Shown here: positions 1 to 8,114 of the stretch, one piece after another
Numbering within the stretch: the first letter of the stretch is position 1
How the letters are laid out: each line of letters opens with the position of its first letter
NCBI GenBank assembly: GCA_024636345.1
Contig: JAGXHG010000001.1
Location: 1-36,710, forward strand
Reading direction: 5' to 3'
Length of the DNA stretch: 36,710 nt
Origin: Desulfobulbaceae bacterium
GTDB lineage: Bacteria; Desulfobacterota; Desulfobulbia; Desulfobulbales; Desulfocapsaceae
Notes under the pieces: model-generated
Databases searched by the model: none
What the model saw: only the letters and a program-made list of their open reading frames with translations
What the model was told of the DNA's origin: nothing
Program-made: the position numbers and the translations under genes

Positions 1-139
1 GCCTCCGGCTTCCTTCAGACCCCACCTCACGGTGACGCCCTTGCCATTGGCTAGTAATTTATGATAGGCTTTCACTTATCACAGGAACACTTACAGGGGA
101 CTTTAACCCCATGAGTTCACGCCCATGCCGGGCGTACAC
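1..139 (-). mobile_element. Group II intron, 5' end (continues beyond the window edge)
   Basis: Read on the minus strand from about 139 downward, the sequence begins GTGTACGCCC, folds a small CGCCC/GGGCG hairpin (about 123-137), then carries GGGGTTAAAGTCCCC (about 96-110). It ends toward position 1 with the block TCTGAAGGAAGCCGGAGGC. These blocks, in this order, are what I recognise from domain I of bacterial group II introns, where the 5' end is GTGYG-like, followed by a GGGGTGAAAGTCCCC-type helix and a TCTGAAGGAAGC segment. The intron-encoded reverse transcriptase, if present, lies outside the window. The exact 5' splice boundary is uncertain by a few bases (139-141). No protein reading frame here is convincing. 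Confidence 0.72.
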
Positions 140-230
140 AAGCGGGTCAACCAGGCGGCGGGGAGCAGCGTTGCGCTCATCGCCGCCAAGTTCAGTGGTC
201 GCCGCTGGTTGCACTTGCTCGTTATGCTTC
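140..230 (-). repeat. attC-like / terminator-like hairpin forming the 5' exon of the group II intron
   Basis: Imperfect palindrome directly upstream (minus strand) of the intron. Inner arms GGCGGCG (154-160) and CGCCGCC (181-187) pair perfectly. The outer arms pair imperfectly around AACCAG/CTGGTT, and the end carries GTTATGC (221-227), resembling an integron attC core. Group IIC introns are known to insert next to such hairpins, either attC sites or rho-independent terminators. No integrase or gene cassette is visible, so attC identity is inference. It could instead be a decayed terminator. Confidence 0.45.
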
Positions 231-243
231 AAATCCGACCTCA

Positions 244-887
244 TTGAAAAGGAAAAAGGTTCGCGTTCCACTCCCCTCCATCTCAGATGCCCCCTCCGGA
301 GAACCCCCGCCCAGAGTGACTCGCACCTATGTTGATGCCTGCTCCTCCGGCCTGATCCGGCAACGTATCCACATGGCCTGGCAAACCCTCTCATTCTGCC
401 GACTCTGCCCCCGCAGATGTAAAAAGAATCGTCTGGCAGGAGAAACTGGCTACTGCAAAACAGCAGACAAAGCAGTGGTGGCTTCCTATGGGCCTCATTT
501 CGGTGAAGAAACTGCACTGGTCGGCAGCCATGGTTCGGGCACGATCTTTTTCGGACACTGCAACCTCGGCTGTGTATTCTGTCAGAATTACGATATCAGC
601 CATGGAGTGGACGACGCGGCCTCCTGCTTCGCCACCTGATCATGCCGGGTTGTCTGGAAGAGACGAAGAAAATCCTTCATTTCATCGCCAGGAAGATCTC
701 CCCCAACACCTTTGTCAATATCATGGGACAATACCATCCCTGCGGCCTGGCCCATGAATTTCCAGAACTGGACCGAGAGATCGAAGCCGAGGAGTATGAG
801 CAGGCGCTCCACTATGCAGCAGAAGCCGGCCTGACGCGCATAGAACAGCCGAACCTCTACAGACTCCTGGCCCAGCTGAAAAAGTGA
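244..887 (+). pseudogene. Radical SAM protein, PflX/COG1313 family (putative PFL activating enzyme-like), internally deleted
   Basis: The 5' part (reading frame to 639) carries the family N-terminus: a CRLCPRRC cysteine pair, GETGYC, the block ASYGPHFGEE, and the radical SAM [4Fe-4S] motif CNLGCVFC (Cx3Cx2C) followed by QNYDISHG. At about 610-617 the sequence jumps to another frame that encodes the family C-terminus: RGLLLRHLIMPG, then TFVNIMGQYHPCG, then an EY..AL...GL.R ending, stopping at 887. A normal family member is about 300-330 residues. About 130 codons of the TIM-barrel core are missing and the frame is shifted, so the product cannot be functional. The start is unclear: TTG 244, GTG 316 or ATG 373 are in frame, and family similarity begins near residue YVDACSSG, just after GTG 316. 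The intron/hairpin immediately upstream may have contributed to decay. Confidence 0.8.
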
Positions 888-982
888 CAGGGATTTATTA
901 CTACTTCTCCACAGATATCAGGGAACCACAAAAAAAATCACTGGGGGCGGTATTTGAGGCGAATCAGGAAAGGGGCAGTGAC

Positions 983-1030
983 AAACAAAAAAAGGCCAAG
1001 CCCCTGCAGAGATACTGCAGGAGCTTGGCC
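983..1030 (-). terminator. Rho-independent terminator of nrfHA
   Basis: GGCCAAGC (994-1001) pairs with GCTTGGCC (1023-1030) and the inner arms CCTGCAG/CTGCAGG (1003-1009, 1015-1021) extend the stem. On the minus strand the stem is followed by a run of seven T (987-993). It sits about 30 bp past the nrfA stop. Confidence 0.85.
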
Positions 1031-1061
1031 GCTGAGATAACCTGTTAAAGAATCGGGTTAT

Positions 1062-2570
1062 TTATTTGGAATAAGAGGTGTTATCACTCATCCCCTTTCG
1101 GGTTTCCATATTCAGGATACCCTTTTCCACTGCCTGCTTATTCCATTCCTGAAGCAGAGTGGCCTTAAAGGCCTCTTTCTCGGCCACCAGTTTTGGCATA
1201 TCCACGCCTGCTAACGCCTGAGCGCTCTCCTTGGTGGAAAAATCAGGAGCGATATAATCAACCACACCATGTCTGGCCAGAACGCTTACCAATTTCAGCC
1301 GGGCTGTCTGGGCCTGCTCATTGGCCACAGACAAAAGACGCAGGGTCTCTTCCGGAGCATGATAGAAGGCACCGTGGCTGGCAATCGAATAATCCCATTT
1401 CCACTGGCCATGTCTGATATCTAAAAGGATATCCTTCATCTCCTCTTCGGTCGCCCCTGCTTCCCATGCCTTGCCGGCTTCGAGATGCGCCTTGGCCAGA
1501 TTATCCATGGCAATCTTGTTCAACTGCTCTTTCCTCTCCAGCTTCCTCTTGACGACGGCCTTGAACTCAGCCTCAGTCTCCTGATGACAATTCAGGCAGG
1601 TGTTGGCGATATTGTCAAGGGGGCTGGCGATATGATGGTCAGAGTATTTGACTGCACCCTCCTGTACATAAGGCATATGGCAATCGGCACAGGCCACGCC
1701 TCTCTGTGCATGAATACCTGACTTGAACATCTCGTAACCGGGATGCTGGGCCTTCAACATCGGAGTCTTACTGATCTTATGGGTCCAGTCGCTGAAGTTC
1801 GCATCATCATAATATTTTTCCATGCCTTCGGCGGTCATCCCATTGTCCCAGGGGAAGGTGACAACAGCAGCCGTTTTTTTGGTCCCGGCAGCATCCGTCC
1901 ACTCCGTCTTTTTAAAATAATACTCGGCATGACACTGGGCACAGACCAGTGAGCGCATGTCCTGATGGGTAATCTCATCCAACTTGACCCCGCTGGCCTC
2001 AAGGGCCTTTTTCAGATAGGGCCGTGTCAACTTGAGATTGGCGGTCTTACTGTCATGGCAATCACCGCAACCAATGGGGTTGACGATCTCCTGGCCGTAT
2101 TTGGCCCACTTGCCGGTGAAATATTCCAGTTCACCAACCTCTTCAATCATCCTCGGGACATCCGGTGACTTGCAGCTCCAGCACGCAGTCGGCATGGGAC
2201 CGGTCACCGCGTCAATAGGGCCGCCTGTTCTCAGGGTATTGGTAATATCCTGGATCGTATAAAAGTGACCGCGCGGGGCATTATAATCCTTAGAAAAGCC
2301 ATAACCGGCCCACAAGACGGGAAGTTGCGGGTTTTTCGTGAGCTGGTCATCAATCTTGTCACTCTCTTTGGTCTTTTTCCATGAATCGTACTCTCGAGGA
2401 TAATATTTGGCCCATTCCTCATTTCTACTTTCCACCCCTTTTTCCTTCACCACCGGGCTGGTATTTATCTCCTTTCTCTCTTCGGTTTTGCCGTTAATGG
2501 AATTAGTCAGCAGCAGCATCCCAGCTATCGCGACCGATGAACCCACCAATAAGAATTTGTATTTATTCAC
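1062..2570 (-). CDS. nrfA: Cytochrome c nitrite reductase catalytic subunit NrfA (pentaheme)
   Basis: A 502-residue protein catalysing six-electron reduction of nitrite to ammonium in the periplasm. An N-terminal signal/anchor (about residues 5-24) is followed by the five heme sites in family order: the catalytic CWSCK (lysine-ligated heme 1), then CGDCH, CAQCH, CADCH and CLNCH. The HxxS/HG stretches of the active-site region (SGIHAQRGVACADCH, RHGQWKWDY, ASHGAFYH) are also recognisable. The start is GTG at 2570, preceded by GGAGGGG at good spacing. nrfH lies 15 bp upstream and the pair ends at a strong terminator, so it is a two-gene operon. In sulfate reducers NrfHA serves nitrite detoxification as well as respiration. 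Length and motifs are complete. Confidence 0.97.
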   Translation of the reverse strand: MNKYKFLLVGSSVAIAGMLLLTNSINGKTEERKEINTSPVVKEKGVESRNEEWAKYYPREYDSWKKTKESDKIDDQLTKNPQLPVLWAGYGFSKDYNAPRGHFYTIQDITNTLRTGGPIDAVTGPMPTACWSCKSPDVPRMIEEVGELEYFTGKWAKYGQEIVNPIGCGDCHDSKTANLKLTRPYLKKALEASGVKLDEITHQDMRSLVCAQCHAEYYFKKTEWTDAAGTKKTAAVVTFPWDNGMTAEGMEKYYDDANFSDWTHKISKTPMLKAQHPGYEMFKSGIHAQRGVACADCHMPYVQEGAVKYSDHHIASPLDNIANTCLNCHQETEAEFKAVVKRKLERKEQLNKIAMDNLAKAHLEAGKAWEAGATEEEMKDILLDIRHGQWKWDYSIASHGAFYHAPEETLRLLSVANEQAQTARLKLVSVLARHGVVDYIAPDFSTKESAQALAGVDMPKLVAEKEAFKATLLQEWNKQAVEKGILNMETRKGMSDNTSYSK

Positions 2571-2585
2571 AATCCCCTCCTTTTT

Positions 2586-3116
2586 TTATTTCAACTCTCT
2601 CACACCCAAATTATTAGGTGTGGCGGTTAAACTTCTCACCCTGCCATGGGGCACGTCGCGATGACATTCCCAACATTTCCTGTCCACCTTTGGACTGCCT
2701 GCAAAGTCATGATACCGGTCACTGTTCGCCCTGATAACCTCTGTGATCTTGGCATGACAGGAGATACAGTTGGCCTGCACCCGTTCTGCCGCGTTCTCAC
2801 TGATCTGAATCCGTTGGGCAAAGGTATTCATAGTGAAGGCAGTGGAGTGCTTCCATCCGTCCCGCATCTTGGCCAGATATTTATCAACGACACCGGTGGT
2901 AGGAAGATGACACTCGATACAGGTGACGTTCCGGGCGTGGGAACTATGCTGCCAGGTCGCATACGAAGTATTCATGACATGGCAGTTGATACAGGCCTTT
3001 GGGTCCTTGGACAGATATGACAAGGCCCTTGATGCGTTCACTAGATAGATAAACAAGGCAATGGCAACGACAAATGCCGCTATGGAACTATATTTTAATA
3101 GTTTACCTGTTTTCAT
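2586..3116 (-). CDS. nrfH: Tetraheme quinol dehydrogenase NrfH (NapC/NirT family)
   Basis: A 176-residue membrane-anchored cytochrome that takes electrons from menaquinol and feeds NrfA. A single transmembrane helix (about residues 8-27) is followed by four CxxCH heme sites: CINCH, CIECH, CISCH and CWECH. The M-N-T-S following the first heme fits NapC/NirT-family architecture. It is the first gene of the nrfHA operon. A 5' leader of well over 100 bp separates it from the divergent kinase gene. Confidence 0.95.
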   Translation of the reverse strand: MKTGKLLKYSSIAAFVVAIALFIYLVNASRALSYLSKDPKACINCHVMNTSYATWQHSSHARNVTCIECHLPTTGVVDKYLAKMRDGWKHSTAFTMNTFAQRIQISENAAERVQANCISCHAKITEVIRANSDRYHDFAGSPKVDRKCWECHRDVPHGRVRSLTATPNNLGVRELK

Positions 3117-3981
3117 GTTGTCGTATCCTGCCAGAGTGTATAAGTAACTGATGCCGTTACGTAATATTCAACATGGTGAACCGGCTCCCCCTTTTTCTTT
3201 CCTAACCTGACTCTCATCCCCTCACCTCCCTTGCGACATAATGGTATAAACGCCTTAAGCTCTTGAAAAGATCCATCGATCCCTAACAAGAACCCTTAAT
3301 GCAATAAGCAAACCAGACAGAAAAATTCTTTTCCAGGCACAAAGAATTCCCAAAAAACAGACAAAAAAAGAGGATTCAACTCTCAAAATAAGCAAATATC
3401 TTTTACTTCTTAATCTGACTGCGATACCATTCAGTATCATCAAGCTGGCAAACTGTCACCACGAGGTAACGCTTCTCGTTTCCAGAAGACCAAGTCGATC
3501 ATTCTTTGCCCCTTAAACCCATCTTCATAATCAAAAAAGGATTTCTTTATGGTCGATGCCACGTAACTCAAAGTCAAGAGATATTTTTTTCAGGCACTTT
3601 CCGCCTTTGATTTCCAGCAAAGAGAAGAGAAGACCCAAAAACGTTACTAGATGGTTACGTCATTTCCTGGCGCTTATTCGCTTCCGACACCACCCATCTT
3701 GTTCATCAACAGCTGAGAAGATAAAAGATAAGTCAAAATTCCGAGAAGATAGTAGATTACACAAAAAGCATTCCCTGGGGACGGCAGGAGTCTGGATCAT
3801 ATTTTGCATACCAATCATTCACCAACCATTACTCATTACTCTCACGTCTGTGCATTGCCGGAACTGCGGCACATACGTTGATGCCTGCCGACCGTAGGCC
3901 CTCTCTTCTCAATGACGGCAACGCCTCACAGATCTCAAATGAAAAAACTCACTCAAAGGCCCAAAAAGGCTGTAGCGCCAG
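3117..3981. other. Long intergenic control region between nrfHA and the heme-sensor kinase
   Basis: An 865-bp divergent gap with no convincing gene. It is AT-rich near 3300-3420 and contains a sigma-54-like site on the minus strand (separate entry) and a small inverted repeat GATAC-N6-GTATC (3423-3438). A 113-codon plus-strand reading frame (3556-3897) has no recognisable domain and a composition rich in Arg/His/Ser. I consider it spurious. Confidence 0.5.
3300..3315 (-). promoter_or_regulatory. Candidate sigma-54 promoter for nrfHA
   Basis: On the minus strand the site reads TGGTTTGCTTATTGCA. The consensus is TGGCACG-N4-TTGCA; GG and GC are 10 bases apart as required, with three mismatches (CAC to TTT). 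It lies about 185 bp upstream of nrfH. A sigma-54-dependent activator is encoded next door, which makes the site plausible, but a single imperfect match can arise by chance. Confidence 0.35.
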
Positions 3982-5544
3982 ATGAATATTAAAAAAAGCA
4001 TTCCCCTCTTCTTCACCTTACGGACAAAGTTCATCCTCTGCATAGGGATCATTGTCTCGCTCTCCTATGCCCTGCTGCTCTACAGGACTTCACAGATCCA
4101 GGACGAACTCATTATCGCCCAGACAAAGGAGCAGGCCCGCATGTTGTTCCGGTATATTCGCCTGACCCGGCAATGGGTGGCTGACCACAACGGACTTTTT
4201 ATCCTGAAAAAAGAAGGAGTCGAGTCCAACCCTTTCCTGTCCCTGCCCGCTATTACCGATAATGCCGGTAACGAGTATGTAATGCGCAATCCAGCCATGG
4301 TGACCAGGGAACTCTCCAGTTACTCCGAACAGGAAGGACAGGGCAGTTTCCGAGTCACCAGCCTCCAGCCAGTAAACCCGGCCAATGCAGCAGATGGCTA
4401 TGAACAAGAAGCTATGATCAGCTTTCAGCAGGGGGCCATGGAGGCAGCAGCCGTGTTCAACAGCCCCACTGGACGAGTTGTCCGCTTCGTTGCACCACTG
4501 AACGTGGAACCTTCCTGCCTTGAATGCCATGCCACTCAAGGCTACCATCATGACGATATCATCGGGGCCCTCTCAATTACCATCCCCATTGCCTGGGCCG
4601 ACGCCATCATCACCGAAAACAAAAGAAGCCTGCTCATTGTGGGGCTGGTTTCTGTTTTCCTGGTCACCACCGTGCTCTTTCTCCTGCTCGACACCTTGGT
4701 AACTGGGCGTATCAGCAGACTCTCCTCCGCCATGAAATCCTTTCCTGACAAAGCGCCTGAGCCCGGGATTTTGCCTTCAGGCCATGATGAAATCGCCGAG
4801 CTCAGCGCCCATTTCGAACATCTCTGTCAGCGGCTTATTCAATCCCGGGAAGAACTGGAGAAAAACCGCAGCCAGGCATGTTTTAACGAAAAGATGGCCT
4901 CCCTTGGCATCCTCTCTGCCGGCATCGCCCATGAGGTCAACAACCCCCTGGCCGGCATGCTCAACTGCGTCAAGGCCATGGGCGAAAACCCGGAGAACCC
5001 GGAGATGCACCAGCGCTACCTGCCCCTGATCAACAAAGGACTCAAGCAGATCGAACAGACAATGCGTCAACTTCTGAACTTTGGCCGGACCGAACCCTTG
5101 CAGCAGCGCAAAGTGGATGCCGACGGACTGATCAGAGAGTGTTTTGAGCTGCTCTCCTGCAAACTCAGGGACATTGAGCTGCGCCTCATTCTTGATCTTC
5201 CCCGAGAAATTATTCTCGATGCCGAGGCCCTCAAACAGATCGTCGTCAACATCGGGCTCAATGGCATCCAGGCCATGAATGAAACCGGCGGTTCCCTGAC
5301 GGTGACCGGGATGTGCCAGGGGACGCTGCTCGCCCTCACCTTCCAGGACACCGGGTCCGGCATAGCCGCTGAAAACCTGCCCCATATCTTTGACCCCTTC
5401 TTCACCACCAAGGGCGTTGGTGAAGGGACCGGACTGGGGTTAGCTGTCACCTATTCTCTGGTGCAACGCATGGGTGGGAACATTGCGGTGGAGAGTCATC
5501 CGGGCAAAGGCACACAGTTTATGGTCACCTTACCAACAGGATAA
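3982..5544 (+). CDS. Membrane sensor histidine kinase with c-type heme (DUF3365/Tll0287-like) periplasmic sensor
   Basis: A 520-residue protein. TM1 is at about 15-35, then a periplasmic domain (about 40-213) that ends with CLECH (C179-H183), a covalent c-heme site typical of DUF3365/Tll0287-like sensors. TM2 is about 216-238, followed by a HAMP-like segment, a short coiled coil and the kinase core: H-box GIAHEVNNPLAGM (His317), N-box NIGLNGIQAM, then DTGSGIA, DPFFTTK and GTGLGL. The NtrC-type regulator gene starts 23 bp downstream, so the two form a two-component system. With nrfHA divergent upstream, the likely signal is redox state or NO/nitrite through the heme. That signal assignment is inference. 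Confidence 0.9.
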   Translation: MNIKKSIPLFFTLRTKFILCIGIIVSLSYALLLYRTSQIQDELIIAQTKEQARMLFRYIRLTRQWVADHNGLFILKKEGVESNPFLSLPAITDNAGNEYVMRNPAMVTRELSSYSEQEGQGSFRVTSLQPVNPANAADGYEQEAMISFQQGAMEAAAVFNSPTGRVVRFVAPLNVEPSCLECHATQGYHHDDIIGALSITIPIAWADAIITENKRSLLIVGLVSVFLVTTVLFLLLDTLVTGRISRLSSAMKSFPDKAPEPGILPSGHDEIAELSAHFEHLCQRLIQSREELEKNRSQACFNEKMASLGILSAGIAHEVNNPLAGMLNCVKAMGENPENPEMHQRYLPLINKGLKQIEQTMRQLLNFGRTEPLQQRKVDADGLIRECFELLSCKLRDIELRLILDLPREIILDAEALKQIVVNIGLNGIQAMNETGGSLTVTGMCQGTLLALTFQDTGSGIAAENLPHIFDPFFTTKGVGEGTGLGLAVTYSLVQRMGGNIAVESHPGKGTQFMVTLPTG

Positions 5545-5567
5545 TAAAGACTGAAAAAGGAAAAGAT

Positions 5568-6902
5568 ATGCCAAGAATTTTACTTGCAGAGGATGATGAG
5601 ATCATCCGCATCTCCGTATCCGACCGCCTTAAACAGTATGGCTGGCTGGTAGATGAGGCGGAAGACGGTTTGAAGGCGGCAACAATGGCCGAAAAGCAAA
5701 AGTATAATCTGGTGATCTCCGACATCCGGATGCCGGGTCTGAGCGGTATATCCCTGCTCAGCCGACTCAGAGAACAGAGCCAGGATACGGATGTCATCAT
5801 CATGACGGCCTACGGATCCATTGACGATGCCCTGGACTGCCTGCGCAAAGGCGCTGCCGACTACATCCTGAAGCCATTCGACATGGATGACCTGATCATC
5901 CGGGTCAGCAGACTTCTCGATATCCAAGCTGTCAAGGCCCGTTGCGCCTCCCTTGAGGCGAGCTGTTCCATGGCGGCCAACAGACTGACAGGCAACAGCC
6001 CTGCCATGCACCAGATCTTTGCCATCATTGAGCAGGCAGCCCCCACCAATGCCACCATCCTGATTACCGGGGAATCAGGCACGGGAAAGGAACTGGCAGC
6101 CAGGGCTATTCATCAGGCAAGTCCCCGCCACGACAAACCCTTTGTCTCCATCAATTGTGCAGCAATACCAGAAGGACTCATGGAGTCGGAACTGTTCGGC
6201 CACGAACGCGGTGCCTTCACCGGGGCCGAGCAGACGAGAAAGGGAAAATTCGAGCTAGCCGACAATGGAACCCTGCTCCTTGATGAGCTTGGCGATCTGC
6301 CAGGGCCGCTGCAGGCAAAGCTCCTGCGGGTACTGCAGGAAAGTGAATTCGAACGGGTCGGAGGCAGCAAAAGCATCAGCGTTGACGTCCGCATTCTCGC
6401 CTGCACCTCAAAGAATCTCCAGCAGGAAGTCGCAGAAGGCAGATTTCGCCAGGACCTCCTCTTCAGATTACAGGTTATCCCTATCACTATGCCGCCCCTG
6501 CGGGAACACAAGGAAGACATACCGGAACTGTGCAGGAAATTTCTTGGAGAGTTCAGTTCCTCTCACCACAAAAGACTCAGCTTGAGTCAGGCCGCACTGG
6601 ACTGCCTGCAGTCCTATGACTTCCCTGGAAACGCCAGGGAACTTCGTAATCTGATGGAACGTGCCTCGGTCCTGAGCAAAGGTCCAGAGATCACTCCTGC
6701 CGACCTACCGACAGAACTGTCCAGCCAGACCATACATTCGCAAATCGGCCTGAACCTGGCAGAAAATATGGCAGTTGCCGAACAGATCTGTCTGAAAAAG
6801 GCATTGGCATACTGTGATGGCAACCGCACCGAGACAGCAAAGGCCCTGGGGATCAGCAGAAAAAATTTATGGGAGAAGTTAAAAGGGTATGGGATTGAAT
6901 AG
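5568..6902 (+). CDS. NtrC-family sigma-54-dependent response regulator
   Basis: A 444-residue protein. The receiver domain (1-120) has the acidic pocket EDDE and phosphoacceptor Asp52 (SDIRMPG) and the KPF lysine. The AAA+ domain (about 142-375) has Walker A GESGTGKE, GAFTGA (the sigma-54 contact loop) and Walker B-type LLLDELGDLP. A C-terminal Fis-type helix-turn-helix is present (NRTETAKALGISRKNLWEKL). It is paired with the heme-sensor kinase immediately upstream. An intact GAFTGA means it should activate sigma-54 promoters; nrfHA is the obvious target candidate. Confidence 0.95.
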   Translation: MPRILLAEDDEIIRISVSDRLKQYGWLVDEAEDGLKAATMAEKQKYNLVISDIRMPGLSGISLLSRLREQSQDTDVIIMTAYGSIDDALDCLRKGAADYILKPFDMDDLIIRVSRLLDIQAVKARCASLEASCSMAANRLTGNSPAMHQIFAIIEQAAPTNATILITGESGTGKELAARAIHQASPRHDKPFVSINCAAIPEGLMESELFGHERGAFTGAEQTRKGKFELADNGTLLLDELGDLPGPLQAKLLRVLQESEFERVGGSKSISVDVRILACTSKNLQQEVAEGRFRQDLLFRLQVIPITMPPLREHKEDIPELCRKFLGEFSSSHHKRLSLSQAALDCLQSYDFPGNARELRNLMERASVLSKGPEITPADLPTELSSQTIHSQIGLNLAENMAVAEQICLKKALAYCDGNRTETAKALGISRKNLWEKLKGYGIE

Positions 6903-6933
6903 TCAGCCCGTGCTCCCTGCCGTTCTTCCCTGC

Positions 6934-8016
6934 TCACCTTCTGGACAAAACCGCATCCACCTGAGCCTCGCTCACTTCATTGGTGATCACCACGCTGCCG
7001 ATGGCAGTCGGCAGGACATAAAAGACTGAGCCCGCCACGGTCTTCTTGTCGGTCAGCAGGTATTTCTTGATGCGCTCCCGGTCAAGGTCTGGCGGGATCT
7101 CCGTTGGCAGTCCATAGGCGTTGATCAGGGCCGCGACCCGGCCCGCATCACTTCTTTTGCAGAGCTCGCATGCCACCGCCAGCCGCAAGGCGGCAACCAT
7201 GCCAATGGCCACGGCCAGGCCATGAATAATGGAAAAATCAGAGGCCGCTTCCACTGCATGACCAATGGTATGACCAAAATTCAAAATCCGACGAAGGTCG
7301 GATTCCCGCTCATCTTCCGCCACCACCTCAGCCTTGATCCGGCAGCAGGTGAAGATCATCTCCTGGATACTTTCCTGGTCAAGACAGAGGATTCGATCAA
7401 GATGGCGCTCCAGAAAGACAAAAAAGTCGAAGTCTCTGATCACCCCATACTTTATGACCTCTGCCAGACCACCAATCAGTTCACCCAGAGGAAGGGTGGT
7501 CAGAACCGCAGTATCGATATAAACGGCCTTGGGCTGATAAAAGGCCCCCACCAGATTTTTCCCTTCAGGGATATCCACCCCGGTTTTGCCACCCACTGAA
7601 CTGTCCACCTGGGAGAGGAGCGTAGTCGGCACCTGGACAAAAGGGATACCCCGCAGATAGGAGGACGCCAGAAAGCCGGTCAGGTCGCCGGTGACCCCGC
7701 CGCCGAGAGCGATCAAGCCATCCTTGCGGTCAATGCCCAATTGCGCCAACCGGCTGGCAAGATCTGCAAAGACCTGCAGATTCTTGCTGGCCTCGCCCTG
7801 CGGAAAGGTGAGTAATTCTGCCGCAATCCCCGCATCTTTCAGGGATTGCATCAGGGTACTGCCATAGAGGCGGGCCACATTATCATCGGCGATCACGGCG
7901 AAACGCTTGGCAATCTTACGCCTTGCCAGATCGGCACCAACAGTGGCCATAATGCCATCTTCAATAAAGATCGGATAGGTGCGGTCGCCAAGACCAACAT
8001 CGAGAGTATGTGTCAT
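6934..8016 (-). CDS. aroB: 3-dehydroquinate synthase
   Basis: A 360-residue enzyme converting DAHP to 3-dehydroquinate, the second step of the shikimate pathway. The NAD-binding and active-site block GGGVTGDLTGF is present, then QVPTTLLSQVDSSVGGKTGVD and the metal/active-site region with NFGHTIGHAVE and HGLAVAIGM. Length is normal for the family. The upstream region has no strong ribosome binding site. It lies downstream of sat in the same direction but behind a terminator-like hairpin. Its stop is 31 bp from the convergent regulator gene. Confidence 0.96.
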   Translation of the reverse strand: MTHTLDVGLGDRTYPIFIEDGIMATVGADLARRKIAKRFAVIADDNVARLYGSTLMQSLKDAGIAAELLTFPQGEASKNLQVFADLASRLAQLGIDRKDGLIALGGGVTGDLTGFLASSYLRGIPFVQVPTTLLSQVDSSVGGKTGVDIPEGKNLVGAFYQPKAVYIDTAVLTTLPLGELIGGLAEVIKYGVIRDFDFFVFLERHLDRILCLDQESIQEMIFTCCRIKAEVVAEDERESDLRRILNFGHTIGHAVEAASDFSIIHGLAVAIGMVAALRLAVACELCKRSDAGRVAALINAYGLPTEIPPDLDRERIKKYLLTDKKTVAGSVFYVLPTAIGSVVITNEVSEAQVDAVLSRR

Positions 8017-8048
8017 GATAGATTAGAGGGAAGAAGGACAGAAATAGA

Positions 8049-8084
8049 AAAAGGAGATACCACCCGAGGGCAGTATCTCCTTTT
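8049..8084 (-). terminator. Rho-independent terminator downstream of sat
   Basis: AAAAGGAGATAC (8049-8060) pairs exactly with GTATCTCCTTTT (8073-8084), giving a 12-bp stem with a 12-base loop and T/A-rich flanks. It lies between sat and aroB, so it may end or attenuate sat transcription. Confidence 0.75.
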
Positions 8085-8114
8085 ACAGACTCAAAAAACT
8101 AGTCTTGACTACTA

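Noticed and set aside
3421..3438. sigma-54-like TGG...GC at the GATAC/GTATC repeat region
   Set aside because: The GG to GC spacing is 9, not 10, and box similarity is poor; the 3300-3315 site fits better.
3556..3897. 113-codon frame upstream of the heme-sensor kinase, ending TYVDACRP, similar to TYVDACSS near the radical SAM pseudogene start
   Set aside because: The similarity covers about 20 bases only; the rest has no domain or coding character, so probably coincidence.
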